NCBI GenBank assembly: GCA_964620555.1
Contig: CAZUGZ010000013.1
Location: forward strand, 1 to 41,313
Direction of reading: 5' to 3'
DNA length: 41,313 bases
Source of the DNA: JAPOQD01 sp964620555
GTDB taxonomy: Bacteria > Pseudomonadota > Gammaproteobacteria > Pseudomonadales > Halieaceae
Shown here: in pieces, positions 1 through 8,012 of the stretch
Layout: every line of letters starts with the position of its first letter
How positions within the stretch are numbered: the first letter of the stretch is position 1
The notes under the pieces: generated by a model
Database searches by the model: none
Told to the model about the DNA's origin: nothing
Seen by the model: the letters and a program-made list of their open reading frames with translations, nothing else
Made by a program: the position numbers and the translations under genes

Positions 1-115
1 CAGATGCCGCCCACGGCCACGCAGAGGCGGAGCATAGCTGATGCAGTGACGCCCCTCACCGGGACTCTGTGACGACAGCGCATTCGTGGTTTTTTTTGGA
101 GCTTGACCTTATTGC
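1..115. other. Non-coding stretch downstream of the ABC exporter
   Basis: No convincing gene is seen. An eight-T run lies at about 91-98 on the plus strand, preceded only by a weak 4-bp stem (ACGA/TCGT), so a terminator for a plus-strand gene outside the window is possible but not supported. On the minus strand, where the tat operon ends, the run reads as A and cannot be a Rho-independent terminator for that operon. Confidence 0.4.
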
Positions 116-1942
116 CTATTGAACCGCGGCCCGGCCGGACCCGACGGGAATCATGGCCTCGACCGGCTGTGATGATCTGCTGTCGAACTGCAGTTCGGCC
201 AGGCGCCGGTACAATTCGCAATTCTCGAGCAAACTGTCGTGGTCTCCGCTGGCAATCAATCTGCCCTGGTCCAAAACCACAATCTGATCGGCATGGAGGA
301 TGGTGGACAGGCGATGGGCGATGATGATGGTGGTGCGATTCTTCATCAGTTCCTGCAGCGCCTGCTGCACCTGGAACTCACTTTCCGAATCCAGTGCGCT
401 GGTCGCCTCGTCCAACAGTAGAATTTCCGCGTCCTTGAGTATGGCCCGGGCAATGGCGATGCGCTGCCTTTGCCCGCCCGACAGGCGGACTCCCTGTTCC
501 CCCAGGTGGCTGGCATACCCTTCCGGCAGGCGACAGATGAAATCGTGGGCGTGGGCGGCGCGGGCCGCCGCCTCGATCTCTTCACGGCTGGCATCGAGTT
601 TGCCGTAGCCGATGTTGTAGCTGACATCCGCGGTAAACAACGCCGGCGCCTGGGGTACCACGGCGATGTGGCTGCGCAGCGTCGCCAGCGGAATGTCGCG
701 TAGATCCCGATCGCCAATCAGAATCCGCCCTTGCTGCGGGTCGTGGAAGCGCTGCAATAATTCAAACAGCGTGGACTTGCCCGCACCGGAGGGCCCGACC
801 AGGGCCAGGCATTGGCCGTTGCGCAGCGTCAGGTCGAGTTGTTGCAGCACTGCCTGTGCCGGACGCCGGGGGTAGCTGAAGCCCAGACCCTCGATTTTCA
901 GCGAGGCGTTGAAATCCACTTTCGGTGCCGGCGACTTCCCGCCCGGGACATCGACTATCTGGCTGGTTTCCCGCAGCAGTTCCAGCAGCCGCTCGGTGGC
1001 GCCGGCGGCGCGCTGCAACTCCCCCCAGACTTCCGAAACGGTAGCCACGCCCAACCCCACCAGCAGCGCATAGAAGACGAAAGCGCCGAGCTGGCCGCCA
1101 CTCATGCTGCCGCTGAAGACACTGTTGCCGCCCACCCAGAACATTGCGGACAGGCTGGTGAACACCAGCATGATCACTGCGGCCATCAACAGGGCGCGTT
1201 GGCGAATGCGCCGCCGGGACACCGCGAAGGCGCGCTCCACCTCCTCGCCAAAGGCCCTTTTCTCGAAGCCTTCGCGGGTATAGCTCTGCACCGTCTTGAC
1301 GTGTTGAATGACTTCCCCGGCGTAGCTGCCCACGTGGGCAATGGAGTCCTGGCTCAGGTTGGACAGGGCGCGGACCCGGCGTCCGAACACCAGGATGGGC
1401 ATCAGCACCAGGGGCACGCTGGCCAGCATCAGTGCGGTCAGTTTCAGGTTGGTCACCAACATCATGATCAGTGCTCCCACCAGGGTCAGGCTGCTGCGCA
1501 GCGCCAGTGACATGGAGGAGCCGATGATGGTTTGCAGCAAGGTGGTATCGGTGGTCAGCCGGGACATGATCTCACCGCTGCGATTGTCCTCGAAATAGCC
1601 GGGATGCAGTTCGATGACATTGGCGAACACGGCACTGCGCAGATCGGCGCTGACCCTCTCCCCCAGCCATGACACCAGGTAAAAGCGGATGAAGGTGCCG
1701 ATGGCCATGAGCAGACTCAGACCCAGCAGTATGCCGACCGCCACGTCGAGTTGCTGCCGGGAGCCGCTGCCGAGGCCGTCGTCAATGAGTATGCGCACCC
1801 CCTGGCCCAGGGAGAGCGTGATGGTCGCGGTCAGCACCAGGGCAATTGCAGCGCCGATCACAGTGCCCCAGTACGGTTTGATGAATTGCCCCAGTTGCCA
1901 CAGCACGGAAAGGCGTTTCAGATCCGGAGTGACCGCGCTCAT
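116..1942 (-). CDS. ABC exporter half-transporter (MsbA/MdlB-like, permease fused to ATPase)
   Basis: A 608-residue fused half-transporter, expected to act as a homodimer in the inner membrane and to export a lipid or hydrophobic substrate. An N-terminal six-helix ABC exporter domain spans about residues 20-320 and an ATPase domain about 350-590. Visible motifs are Walker A GPSGAGKS (383-390), signature LSGGQ (487-491), Walker B ending in LLLDE (508-512) and the H-loop His543. I chose ATG 1942 over an upstream in-frame ATG because it overlaps the tatC stop as ATGA and has GGGAAAG upstream. The substrate cannot be read from sequence. It is probably not the essential msbA, because no lpxK follows it; its place as the last gene of the tat run is more typical of an accessory exporter. 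Confidence 0.9.
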   Translation of the reverse strand: MSAVTPDLKRLSVLWQLGQFIKPYWGTVIGAAIALVLTATITLSLGQGVRILIDDGLGSGSRQQLDVAVGILLGLSLLMAIGTFIRFYLVSWLGERVSADLRSAVFANVIELHPGYFEDNRSGEIMSRLTTDTTLLQTIIGSSMSLALRSSLTLVGALIMMLVTNLKLTALMLASVPLVLMPILVFGRRVRALSNLSQDSIAHVGSYAGEVIQHVKTVQSYTREGFEKRAFGEEVERAFAVSRRRIRQRALLMAAVIMLVFTSLSAMFWVGGNSVFSGSMSGGQLGAFVFYALLVGLGVATVSEVWGELQRAAGATERLLELLRETSQIVDVPGGKSPAPKVDFNASLKIEGLGFSYPRRPAQAVLQQLDLTLRNGQCLALVGPSGAGKSTLFELLQRFHDPQQGRILIGDRDLRDIPLATLRSHIAVVPQAPALFTADVSYNIGYGKLDASREEIEAAARAAHAHDFICRLPEGYASHLGEQGVRLSGGQRQRIAIARAILKDAEILLLDEATSALDSESEFQVQQALQELMKNRTTIIIAHRLSTILHADQIVVLDQGRLIASGDHDSLLENCELYRRLAELQFDSRSSQPVEAMIPVGSGRAAVQ

Positions 1943-2685
1943 GGTTCGCTTTCCCGTGGTGTCAGCAGGCGGCCAAAAAAGACCCCGGCCTCGAATAACA
2001 GCCACATGGGAATGGCCAGCAGGGATTGGGAAATCACGTCCGGTGGCGTCAGCAGCATACCCAGCACAAAACAGCCGACGATGATGTAGGTGCGCTTGCC
2101 GGCGAGTTCGTCCGCGGTGGTGACACCGGCGCGAATCAGGATCACCGCGGCGATGGGAATCTCGAAGGCCAGACCGAAGGCGAAGAACAGCTTCAGGACA
2201 AAATCCAGGTAGCGATTGATATCGGTCATGATGGTGATTTCACTGGGGCCGATGCGGGTAAAAAAGCCGAACACCAGGGGAAACACCACGTAGTACGCGA
2301 AGGCCGCGCCGGCGTAGAACAACACCACGCTGGAGGCCAGCAGGGGCATGGCCAGACGTTTTTCCCTGCGGTACATGCCGGGGGCGACAAAACTCCAGAG
2401 CTGGTAGAGAAGGTAGGGAACAGTGATGAATATTGCCACCACCATGGTCAGCTTGAAGGGGCTCAGGAACGGCGAGGCGACTTCAGTGGCGATCATGGTG
2501 GTGTCGCCGGGCAGAAGTTCCCGCAGGGGTTTGGAGACGTAGGCGTAAATGTCGTTGGCGAAGTAGAACAGGCCGCAGAACACCAGCAACACCGCCAGTA
2601 TGCTGCGCAGCAGGCGATTGCGAAGTTCCGTCAGGTGGGCGACCAGCGGTTGTGGCTGGTCGTCCAGTTCCTCATCGTTGCTCAT
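1939..2685 (-). CDS. tatC: Sec-independent protein translocase TatC
   Basis: TatC is the polytopic inner-membrane receptor that, with TatB, binds twin-arginine signal peptides of folded proteins. The protein is 248 residues with the usual six hydrophobic segments and the conserved N-terminal stretch around HLTELRNRL, followed by the FxSPF-like region (ASPFLSPFK). The chosen ATG at 2685 gives a normal family N-terminus; an upstream in-frame ATG at 2742 would add a low-complexity Thr/Pro extension lying inside tatB. It overlaps the end of tatB by 14 nt and the start of the ABC exporter by 4 nt, so translation is probably coupled along the whole tatABC run. Confidence 0.97.
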   Translation of the reverse strand: MSNDEELDDQPQPLVAHLTELRNRLLRSILAVLLVFCGLFYFANDIYAYVSKPLRELLPGDTTMIATEVASPFLSPFKLTMVVAIFITVPYLLYQLWSFVAPGMYRREKRLAMPLLASSVVLFYAGAAFAYYVVFPLVFGFFTRIGPSEITIMTDINRYLDFVLKLFFAFGLAFEIPIAAVILIRAGVTTADELAGKRTYIIVGCFVLGMLLTPPDVISQSLLAIPMWLLFEAGVFFGRLLTPRESEP

Positions 2686-3001
2686 GGTCGGGACTTGCGG
2701 GGGTCGGCGCCGCGTCGGCGGAGCGGATGTCGTCGATGTCATAGGGGGTATCGAAACTGCGCTCGAGGTCTCGCCCGGTCTCCTTCAGGCCCTGCAGAAC
2801 CGCGTCGTTGTGAATTTCCCGCTTGAGTTCTTCGGTATCGAACTCGCGTTCCAATTCCGCGCGAAGGGCATTGAAGTTACGGCGCAATTTCGCCAGCCAG
2901 AAGCGGCCGGTGCGAATGGCTGTGGGCAGTCGTTCCGGCCCCAGCACCAGTAGACCGATGACGCCGACCAGGAGCAGTTCCGCAAAGCCGATGTCGAACA
3001 T
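2672..3001 (-). CDS. tatB: Sec-independent protein translocase TatB
   Basis: TatB forms the substrate-receptor complex with TatC. The 109-residue protein has the standard layout: one N-terminal transmembrane helix with FDIGFAELLLVGVIGLLVLG followed by the PERLP motif, then an amphipathic helix rich in Arg/Glu, then a variable acidic and Ala/Pro tail. The FDIGF start and GPERLP hinge distinguish it from TatA. It sits 9 nt after tatA and overlaps tatC. Confidence 0.96.
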   Translation of the reverse strand: MFDIGFAELLLVGVIGLLVLGPERLPTAIRTGRFWLAKLRRNFNALRAELEREFDTEELKREIHNDAVLQGLKETGRDLERSFDTPYDIDDIRSADAAPTPASPDHEQR

Positions 3002-3010
3002 GCAATGAAA

Positions 3011-3232
3011 TTACCCGGGTTTCTCCGCATCGGAGTTCTGGTCGGCGGGCTCCGCCGTGGTCCCGTCGGCGGCCGATTCGACGCTGTCGTCGCTCTGAAT
3101 GCTACTGCGAAAGCCCTTGATGGCAGCACCGAGGTCACTGCCGAGGCTGCGCAGGCGCCTGGTTCCAAACAACATCACCACAATGGCGAGAATGATCAAA
3201 AGCTGCCAGATACTGATGCCACCAATGCCCAT
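3011..3232 (-). CDS. tatA: Sec-independent protein translocase TatA
   Basis: TatA oligomerises to form the protein-conducting assembly of the Tat pathway. The 73-residue protein has a short N-terminal transmembrane helix (WQLLIILAIVVMLFG), the FGTRRLRSLGSDLG hinge and amphipathic helix, and a polar acidic tail that is presumably disordered. Length and motif order match TatA. It follows hisE by 15 nt. A histidine-then-Tat arrangement is common in gammaproteobacteria. Confidence 0.96.
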   Translation of the reverse strand: MGIGGISIWQLLIILAIVVMLFGTRRLRSLGSDLGAAIKGFRSSIQSDDSVESAADGTTAEPADQNSDAEKPG

Positions 3233-3247
3233 GGCCCGTTCCTCCCT

Positions 3248-3586
3248 CTATTCGCTGCCGGCGTCAGGCGTCGCCCGCCGTTGCAGACCGGAGCGACCGA
3301 GGCGGCGCTCCAGTTCCTTCAACACGGCGCTGCTGTCACTTCCCAGATAGTCCAGCACGACCATGCAGTGGAACCAGAGGTCCGCTGTCTCGGCCAGCAG
3401 TGCCGCCTGATCACCGGATTCCGAGCAGTCTTTGGCCGCCAGGATCACCTCGATGGCCTCTTCGCCGACCTTCTCCAGCATCTTGTTCAGCCCCTGCTGG
3501 CGCAGGCCGGCAACGTAGGATTGGCTAGGGTCGGCCGCGCGCCGCTGGGCCAGCAGCTGGTCCAGTTGCCGCAATACTTCAGCCAT
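3248..3586 (-). CDS. hisE: Phosphoribosyl-ATP pyrophosphatase
   Basis: HisE hydrolyses phosphoribosyl-ATP to phosphoribosyl-AMP and pyrophosphate, step two of histidine synthesis, in the cytoplasm. The 112-residue all-helical protein shows the MazG-like metal-binding core KVGEEAIEV and the later ETADLWFH motif. The start at 3586 is preferred because ATGGCTGA overlaps the hisI stop by 8 nt; an ATG four codons upstream is also possible. In enteric bacteria HisI and HisE are fused. Here they are separate adjacent genes, as in pseudomonads. Confidence 0.95.
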   Translation of the reverse strand: MAEVLRQLDQLLAQRRAADPSQSYVAGLRQQGLNKMLEKVGEEAIEVILAAKDCSESGDQAALLAETADLWFHCMVVLDYLGSDSSAVLKELERRLGRSGLQRRATPDAGSE

Positions 3587-3980
3587 CGTCCCGCCCATAC
3601 ATCTCGCTGGGTGAACGCAGCACCCCCTCGGTAATCTGCCAGCCGTCCGCCGTCAGTTTCCTGAAAAAGCAGCGCCGCCGCCCGGTGTGGCAGGCAACGC
3701 CACCGCGTTGCTCCACCAGCAACAGCAGGCTGTCGCCGTCGCAGTCGAGGCGAATTTCCTGAACCTGCTGGGTGTTGCCCGATTGCTCGCCCTTGCGCCA
3801 CAGGCGCTGCTTCGAGCGGGACCAGTAAACGGCCTGCTGCTGGTCGATAGTGGCAGTCAGCGACTCCGCGTTCATCCACGCCAACATCAGCACTTCACCG
3901 CTGGCTGCATCCTGGGTAACCACCGGGACCAGACCGTCGCCATCGAAGCAGACCTGGCTGAGAATCTGTTGCTTGCCCAT
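3579..3980 (-). CDS. hisI: Phosphoribosyl-AMP cyclohydrolase
   Basis: HisI opens the adenine ring of phosphoribosyl-AMP, step three of histidine synthesis, using a zinc ion. The 133-residue protein has the family's features: VLMLAWMNAESL near residue 30, WSRSKQRLWRKGEQSGN, DCDGDSLLLLVEQ with its metal-binding Asp/Cys cluster, and GVACHTGRRRCFF with the zinc-ligand Cys. It is followed at once by hisE with an 8-nt overlap, so the two successive enzymes are probably made in equal amounts. About 64 nt separate it from ubiB upstream; a weak promoter there is possible but not convincing. Confidence 0.96.
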   Translation of the reverse strand: MGKQQILSQVCFDGDGLVPVVTQDAASGEVLMLAWMNAESLTATIDQQQAVYWSRSKQRLWRKGEQSGNTQQVQEIRLDCDGDSLLLLVEQRGGVACHTGRRRCFFRKLTADGWQITEGVLRSPSEMYGRDDG

Positions 3981-4044
3981 GAAGCGCGCCCGTTACTATA
4001 GAGGCACATTATCGCACAGGGGGAAACGATTCACAGCAGACTCC

Positions 4045-5697
4045 TCAGCGCCCCGCTCTCGGCCACAGCAGCCAGATACCGCCGAGCAGCAGGAGCCAGC
4101 CTGCCCATGGAGCCAGCGACGTCGCGAGAGTCGCCAGGTACGCCGCGTGCCCTGGCCAGATGGTTGTGGCTGCGCCGGCCAGAAGCAATAGCGCGCCCGC
4201 CCCGCGCCGGTAGCGTTCACGCTGTTCCCGGCGCCGCCGTTGCGACTCTTCCCATTCCCGCTGTTGCCGGCGAGCGAGGACTTCCTGGCTGCGGTCCCGT
4301 TGCAGGTTTTCCACGATCGTGGCCGGTAACAGGGGGAGTTGCTCCAGCCAGGACGGCGCGCTGCGACCCAGGCGCTGGAGCATGCCCTGGGGCGAATAGC
4401 GCTGTTGCATCCACTTTTCCAGGAACGGCTGGGCGGTGCTCCACAAGTCCAGCTCCGGGTACAACTGGCGTCCCATGCCCTCGATGTTGAGCAGCGTCTT
4501 CTGCAGCAATACCAACGAAGGTTGCACTTCCATGTGGAAGCGCCGGGCGGTCTGGAACAGGTGGATCAACAGCCTGCCGAAAGAAATTTCGGAGATGGGT
4601 TTCTCGAACACCGGCTCGCATACGGCGCGCATGGCCGCCTCAAATTCCACCACCCTGGTGTCGGCGGGCACCCAGCCACACTCCACGTGAAGCTGGGCGC
4701 TGGCGCGGTAGTCACGCTGAAAGATAGCCAGCAGGTTGCGCGCCAGGTAGTACTGATCGGAGTCGCTGAGGGAGCCGACAATGGCGCAATCGATGCCGAC
4801 GTACCTGGGGTCGGCGGGGTTGGAAGCGTCGACCAGGATATTGCCCGGATGCATGTCGGCATGGAAGAAATTGTCCTTGAAGACCTGGGTGAAAAATATC
4901 TCCACGCCGCGCTCCGCCAGCAACTTCAAGTCGGTCCCCAGGGCCTGGAGCTGGTCCACCGCGGTGACCGGTATGCCTTCGATGCGCTCCATGACAAAGA
5001 CCCGCCGGCTGCTGTAATCCCAATACACCTCGGGTACGTGGACCAACCCGTGGGCGGCGCAATTGCGTTTCAGTTGGGAGGTATTGGCTGCTTCACGTTG
5101 CAGGTCCAACTCGTTGAGAATGGTGTTTTCATAGTCCGCCACCACCTCGGTGGGACGCAGCCGGTAACCGTCCGGCAGATAGCGGTGGATCAATTGCGCC
5201 ACGCCGAACAGCAGGCCCAGGTCCTGGCGGATAATTTCCTCGATGCCGGGGCGCAACACCTTGACCACCACCCGGGCTCCACCGTGCAGGGTAGCGGCGT
5301 GAACCTGGGCCACCGAGGCGGAGGCGAGCGGGGTAGCGGTAAATTCCGCAAACAGCTCCGCCAGCGGCGCGCCGAGTTCCCGTTCGACAATGGCCACGGC
5401 GGTTTGCTCGGAGAAGGGTGGCACATCGTCCTGCAGGCGCGCCAGTTCACTGGCGATATCCTCGGGTAGCAGGTCGATGCGGGTGGACAGCATCTGACCG
5501 AACTTGATGAATACCGGACCCAATTCCTCCAACGCCCGGCGCAGGGCGGCGCCGCGGCTCAGCTTCCTGCCCGGAAACAGTTGCCAGGGACCGAACCAGC
5601 ACAGGGCTCTCGTTACCCGTGGCAACTGCCTGCGGTCCAGAAGCCGGTCGAGCCGGTAGCGGCTCACCACCCACAGGATTTTCAGCAGCCTGTTCAC
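4045..5697 (-). CDS. ubiB: UbiB, ABC1/ADCK-family kinase-like ATPase for ubiquinone biosynthesis
   Basis: UbiB is an atypical kinase-fold ATPase of the inner membrane needed for ubiquinone synthesis; the family is thought to help extract or present lipid precursors. The 550-residue protein shows KFGQ (65-68), the nucleotide-binding Lys146 in VVVKV, HADMHPGN (279-286) and the metal-binding Asp303 in GIDCAIVGS. Two hydrophobic helices at about 500-545 anchor it. The start is GTG, which overlaps the ubiJ stop as GTGA. The central block rich in Arg/Gln/Glu before the membrane helices is typical of the family. Confidence 0.96.
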   Translation of the reverse strand: MNRLLKILWVVSRYRLDRLLDRRQLPRVTRALCWFGPWQLFPGRKLSRGAALRRALEELGPVFIKFGQMLSTRIDLLPEDIASELARLQDDVPPFSEQTAVAIVERELGAPLAELFAEFTATPLASASVAQVHAATLHGGARVVVKVLRPGIEEIIRQDLGLLFGVAQLIHRYLPDGYRLRPTEVVADYENTILNELDLQREAANTSQLKRNCAAHGLVHVPEVYWDYSSRRVFVMERIEGIPVTAVDQLQALGTDLKLLAERGVEIFFTQVFKDNFFHADMHPGNILVDASNPADPRYVGIDCAIVGSLSDSDQYYLARNLLAIFQRDYRASAQLHVECGWVPADTRVVEFEAAMRAVCEPVFEKPISEISFGRLLIHLFQTARRFHMEVQPSLVLLQKTLLNIEGMGRQLYPELDLWSTAQPFLEKWMQQRYSPQGMLQRLGRSAPSWLEQLPLLPATIVENLQRDRSQEVLARRQQREWEESQRRRREQRERYRRGAGALLLLAGAATTIWPGHAAYLATLATSLAPWAGWLLLLGGIWLLWPRAGR

Positions 5698-6323
5698 GGG
5701 TGCTGCCGCCGAATCAGTTTTTTGACCCTGGCCTGAAGCCCTTCCAGGCGCAGCGTGAAATCTTCCAGATCCCGATAAAAGTCTGCGACCTCCTGGCGCG
5801 AGGGAACCAGGCCCGCCTCTTCAACCACGAATTCCCGCAATTGGCGCTGCAGGCTGGAAGCGGCCTGCCTGCCCCAGCCGAACAATTCGCGGCTCAATTC
5901 CGCCAGTTGGTGGCCGGCAACGTCGCCGAGCACCTCGACCAGCGGCGCTTCCCAGTCCGGTTCCAGCCCGGCGAAAATCGCTTGCAGCTGCAGCAGGGCG
6001 GAACTGTCGCCGCGCAGCAGCAGATCGCCGTTAATCAGGGTGGCGGCGGGGTCGGAGCTACTTGCCAGCGCGGTGAAGTCAGTGGCCCGGCCGACCACGG
6101 CCGTGGTGACCTCGCCCTCCCAGAGCCCCATCAACCGAATGCGCTGGGCGATGGGTTGCAGATACAGTTCCAGTTCCGGCCGGGTGCAGTGCAGATGAAA
6201 CACCTGCCCCTCGAGGCCCTGCAGCGCGCGAGCCGCCACCGGGTCCAGCCCCAGGGCGCGATTCAGCGCTGTCTCCATGGCGGCCAGCGTGGCGTTGTGC
6301 AAGGTGCTGCCGGGGGCCGCCAT
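5694..6323 (-). CDS. ubiJ: UbiJ, SCP2-domain ubiquinone biosynthesis accessory factor
   Basis: UbiJ is a lipid-binding scaffold that in E. coli joins with UbiK to organise the soluble ubiquinone-synthesis complex. The 209-residue protein has an N-terminal SCP2-like domain (about residues 15-115) and a C-terminal helical region ending in a basic tail (RVKKLIRRQH). Identification rests mainly on position between ubiE and ubiB, length and the SCP2-like pattern, since the family is poorly conserved. It starts 1 nt after ubiE. Confidence 0.9.
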   Translation of the reverse strand: MAAPGSTLHNATLAAMETALNRALGLDPVAARALQGLEGQVFHLHCTRPELELYLQPIAQRIRLMGLWEGEVTTAVVGRATDFTALASSSDPAATLINGDLLLRGDSSALLQLQAIFAGLEPDWEAPLVEVLGDVAGHQLAELSRELFGWGRQAASSLQRQLREFVVEEAGLVPSRQEVADFYRDLEDFTLRLEGLQARVKKLIRRQHP

Positions 6324-6324
6324 G

Positions 6325-7074
6325 TCAGGCTTTGATGCCCTTGTGCAGGGCCACGATACCGCCGCTCATGTTGAAATACTCGCAGCGCACATATCCGGCC
6401 TGTTCCATCATTTGCTTGAGACTCTCCTGATCCGGGTGCCTGCGTATCGATTCCGCCAGATACCGGTAGCTGTCGCCATCGGCAACGACCAGCCGGCCCA
6501 ATCGGGGCAGGACCTGGAAGGAGTAGGCGTCGTAGGCGCGGCGCAACCAGCTGTGAACGGGTTTGGAGAATTCCAGCACCAGCAGCCGTCCACCGGGTTT
6601 CAGCACCCGCAACATGGACTGCAGGGCCTGTTCCTTACGGGTCACATTGCGCAACCCGAAGGCGATGCTGACGATGTCGAAGTGGTGCTCGACAAAGGGC
6701 AGGTGTTCGGCGTCCGCCTGCACGAAGCCCAGGTTGCCGTGCACGCCCTGGTCCAGCAGCTTGTCGCGGCCGATGTGGAGCATGGCGGAGTTGATATCCG
6801 CCACTACCACTTCCCCCCGCTCGCCGACCAGGGGGGAGAACCTGCCGGCCAGGTCGCCGGTTCCCCCGGCGAGGTCCAGTACCCGCTGACCCTCGCGCAC
6901 GGCGCTGACTTCGACGGTGAAGCGCTTCCACAAGCGGTGAATGCCGCCGGACATGAGGTCGTTCATCAGGTCGTAACGCGGCGCCACCGAGTCGAACACC
7001 TCCGCTACCAGGCTGGCCTTGTGTTCAGTGGCAACCTGCCGATAACCGAAATCGGTGGTCTCCTGTTCGTTCAT
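6325..7074 (-). CDS. ubiE: Ubiquinone/menaquinone C-methyltransferase UbiE
   Basis: UbiE is the SAM-dependent C-methyltransferase that methylates demethoxyubiquinol (and demethylmenaquinol where present). The 249-residue protein starts with the family N-terminus TDFGYRQV and contains FDSVAPRYDLMNDLMSGG, the SAM-binding VLDLAGGTGDLA, IAFGLRNVT and VLEFSKP motifs. It is the first gene of the minus-strand run; a TATAAT-type -10 lies about 45 nt upstream. The C-terminus (GGIVALHKGIKA) is the family standard, so the gene is complete. Confidence 0.97.
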   Translation of the reverse strand: MNEQETTDFGYRQVATEHKASLVAEVFDSVAPRYDLMNDLMSGGIHRLWKRFTVEVSAVREGQRVLDLAGGTGDLAGRFSPLVGERGEVVVADINSAMLHIGRDKLLDQGVHGNLGFVQADAEHLPFVEHHFDIVSIAFGLRNVTRKEQALQSMLRVLKPGGRLLVLEFSKPVHSWLRRAYDAYSFQVLPRLGRLVVADGDSYRYLAESIRRHPDQESLKQMMEQAGYVRCEYFNMSGGIVALHKGIKA

Positions 7075-7119
7075 GGGCTGACTCCCGGCCGAGGGTGGGG
7101 TGCGGGCCCCGGCCCATGC

Positions 7120-7148
7120 ATTATAGTGGCTGAATCAGAAGTACGTGT
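7120..7148 (-). promoter_or_regulatory. Candidate sigma-70 promoter for the ubiE-tat run
   Basis: On the minus strand an exact TATAAT -10 occupies 7125-7120 in the context CCACTATAATGCATGG, 45 nt before the ubiE ATG. No good -35 is seen 16-18 nt upstream, so this is a -10-only prediction. The accessory island begins on the other side of this promoter, which would leave the operon's own promoter intact. Confidence 0.45.
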
Positions 7149-7240
7149 AGGTGGCGATGAGCAGGGCAGTATAGTCCAACGGAACATGAGCCTGAAGGGG
7201 AAGCGCCCTGACTTGCGCCGGTCACCAGGGCACCGCCGGG

Positions 7241-7405
7241 TTTGAGAGCCAGTTCCTGGCCTGTAGCGCTCAAACTGATGATAACCGAGCGTGCGTCACT
7301 GGGATTCTTGTCTCTTGACAGGAGTCCGCGTCTCTCCATTCTCTGCAGGATTTGCGTGACGTGGGAAGATTGATGTAGTTTTCGGTTGGGGTCAACAGAG
7401 AGTTC
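7241..7405 (-). pseudogene. Remnant of a MarR-family regulator (winged-helix part only)
   Basis: A minus-strand reading frame here encodes about 55 residues that match the recognition helix and wing of MarR regulators: LHQSSHVTQILQRMERRGLL then SRDKNPSDARSV and LSATGQEL, the usual S-x-VT-x-xxx-xLExRGLv...dP.DxR...LTxxG pattern. The N-terminal dimerisation helices and the C-terminal helix are missing; the frame stays open on both sides (7121-7501) but the flanking residues do not look like MarR. I read it as a decayed fragment, divergent from the SnoaL-like gene it may once have regulated. Confidence 0.6.
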
Positions 7406-7483
7406 CCGATTGTTTCCATCAGTGTAAAGGCGAGGGTATGAAACGATGATATTTTGGATATCTCTGGTCAATGAGGATGCGCG

Positions 7484-7909
7484 ATGAGCGAGAAAGAACA
7501 TCTGGCAGTACAGGCAAACAAGAAGTCAATCAAGTACGCGATGGAAGGCAACCGGGAGGCCTGGTTGGCGCTCTATACGGACGATGCGCTGGTGCAGGAT
7601 CCCGTGGGAGTCTCGCCAATGGATCCGACAGGAAAGGGGCACAGGGGCAAGGAAGCGATCACGGCTTTCTGGGATGCCACGATTGGCCCGGCAAAGCTTG
7701 ATATACGCGTGGAAAAACGCTGGACGAGCGGCGATTACCGGTGTTGCGTTGCCCAGGTCGCGCACAATGATCTCGGCGATGGCAACGTTATCCTGTGCGA
7801 CATGTTGGCGATTTACGACGTCAATGAGGAGGGCAAGATTACTTCCATGTCGGCCAATTGGAGCTTTGACGATCTCGCCGCGCAACTCGGCCAAATCGAC
7901 AAGGGCTGA
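7484..7909 (+). CDS. SnoaL/NTF2-like protein (nuclear transport factor 2 fold)
   Basis: A 141-residue protein of the NTF2-like superfamily, which includes ketosteroid isomerases, SnoaL cyclases and many small hydratases. Evidence is the one-domain length and the pattern NREAWLALYTDDALVQDPVG...GHRGKEAITAFWDATIGPA, a typical helix-cone opening, followed by strands ending in MSANWSFDD. It starts with ATG behind GAGG (7 nt spacing). It is the first gene of the accessory run and lies 4 nt before the Old Yellow Enzyme start, so the two were probably co-transcribed. The reaction cannot be read from sequence; a role on a cyclic ketone substrate fits the neighbours but is inference. Confidence 0.8.
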   Translation: MSEKEHLAVQANKKSIKYAMEGNREAWLALYTDDALVQDPVGVSPMDPTGKGHRGKEAITAFWDATIGPAKLDIRVEKRWTSGDYRCCVAQVAHNDLGDGNVILCDMLAIYDVNEEGKITSMSANWSFDDLAAQLGQIDKG

Positions 7910-7913
7910 TTCG

Positions 7914-8002
7914 ATGGAGCACCCCTCACTATTCTAACCCGTTACGATTGGCTCAATGGTGTTGCCAAACCGGATCGTCATGTCACCTATGACGACGGAT
8001 TA
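7914..8002 (+). pseudogene. 5' end of an Old Yellow Enzyme/FadH-type flavin oxidoreductase, with an in-frame stop and cut by the gap
   Basis: Reading from ATG 7914, the frame gives MEHPSLF, then TAA at 7935-7937, then PVTIGSMVLPNRIVMSPMTT and an Asp before the run of N. LFxPxxIGxxxLxNRIVMxPMTT is the start of the NADH:flavin oxidoreductase (OYE, 2,4-dienoyl-CoA reductase-like) barrel. The stop sits where the family usually has Glu, Ser or another polar residue, and a GAA-to-TAA change would explain it. The rest of the gene is in the gap. The stop is either a real nonsense mutation or an error near a contig end. Confidence 0.75.
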
Positions 8003-8012
8003 NNNNNNNNNN
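8003..8012. other. Assembly gap (10 N)
   Basis: Ten consecutive N. Coding sequence runs into it from both sides and the left side is only the first ~30 codons of a normally 350-680-residue enzyme, so the true missing length is probably much more than 10 bases. The order and adjacency of the flanking contigs are also not guaranteed. Confidence 0.98.

Noticed and set aside
91..98. T-run as terminator of the tat-ABC operon
   Set aside because: The run is on the wrong strand for that operon and lacks a convincing stem.
7121..7501. An intact 126-residue MarR gene
   Set aside because: Only about 55 central residues match MarR; both ends read as unrelated sequence.
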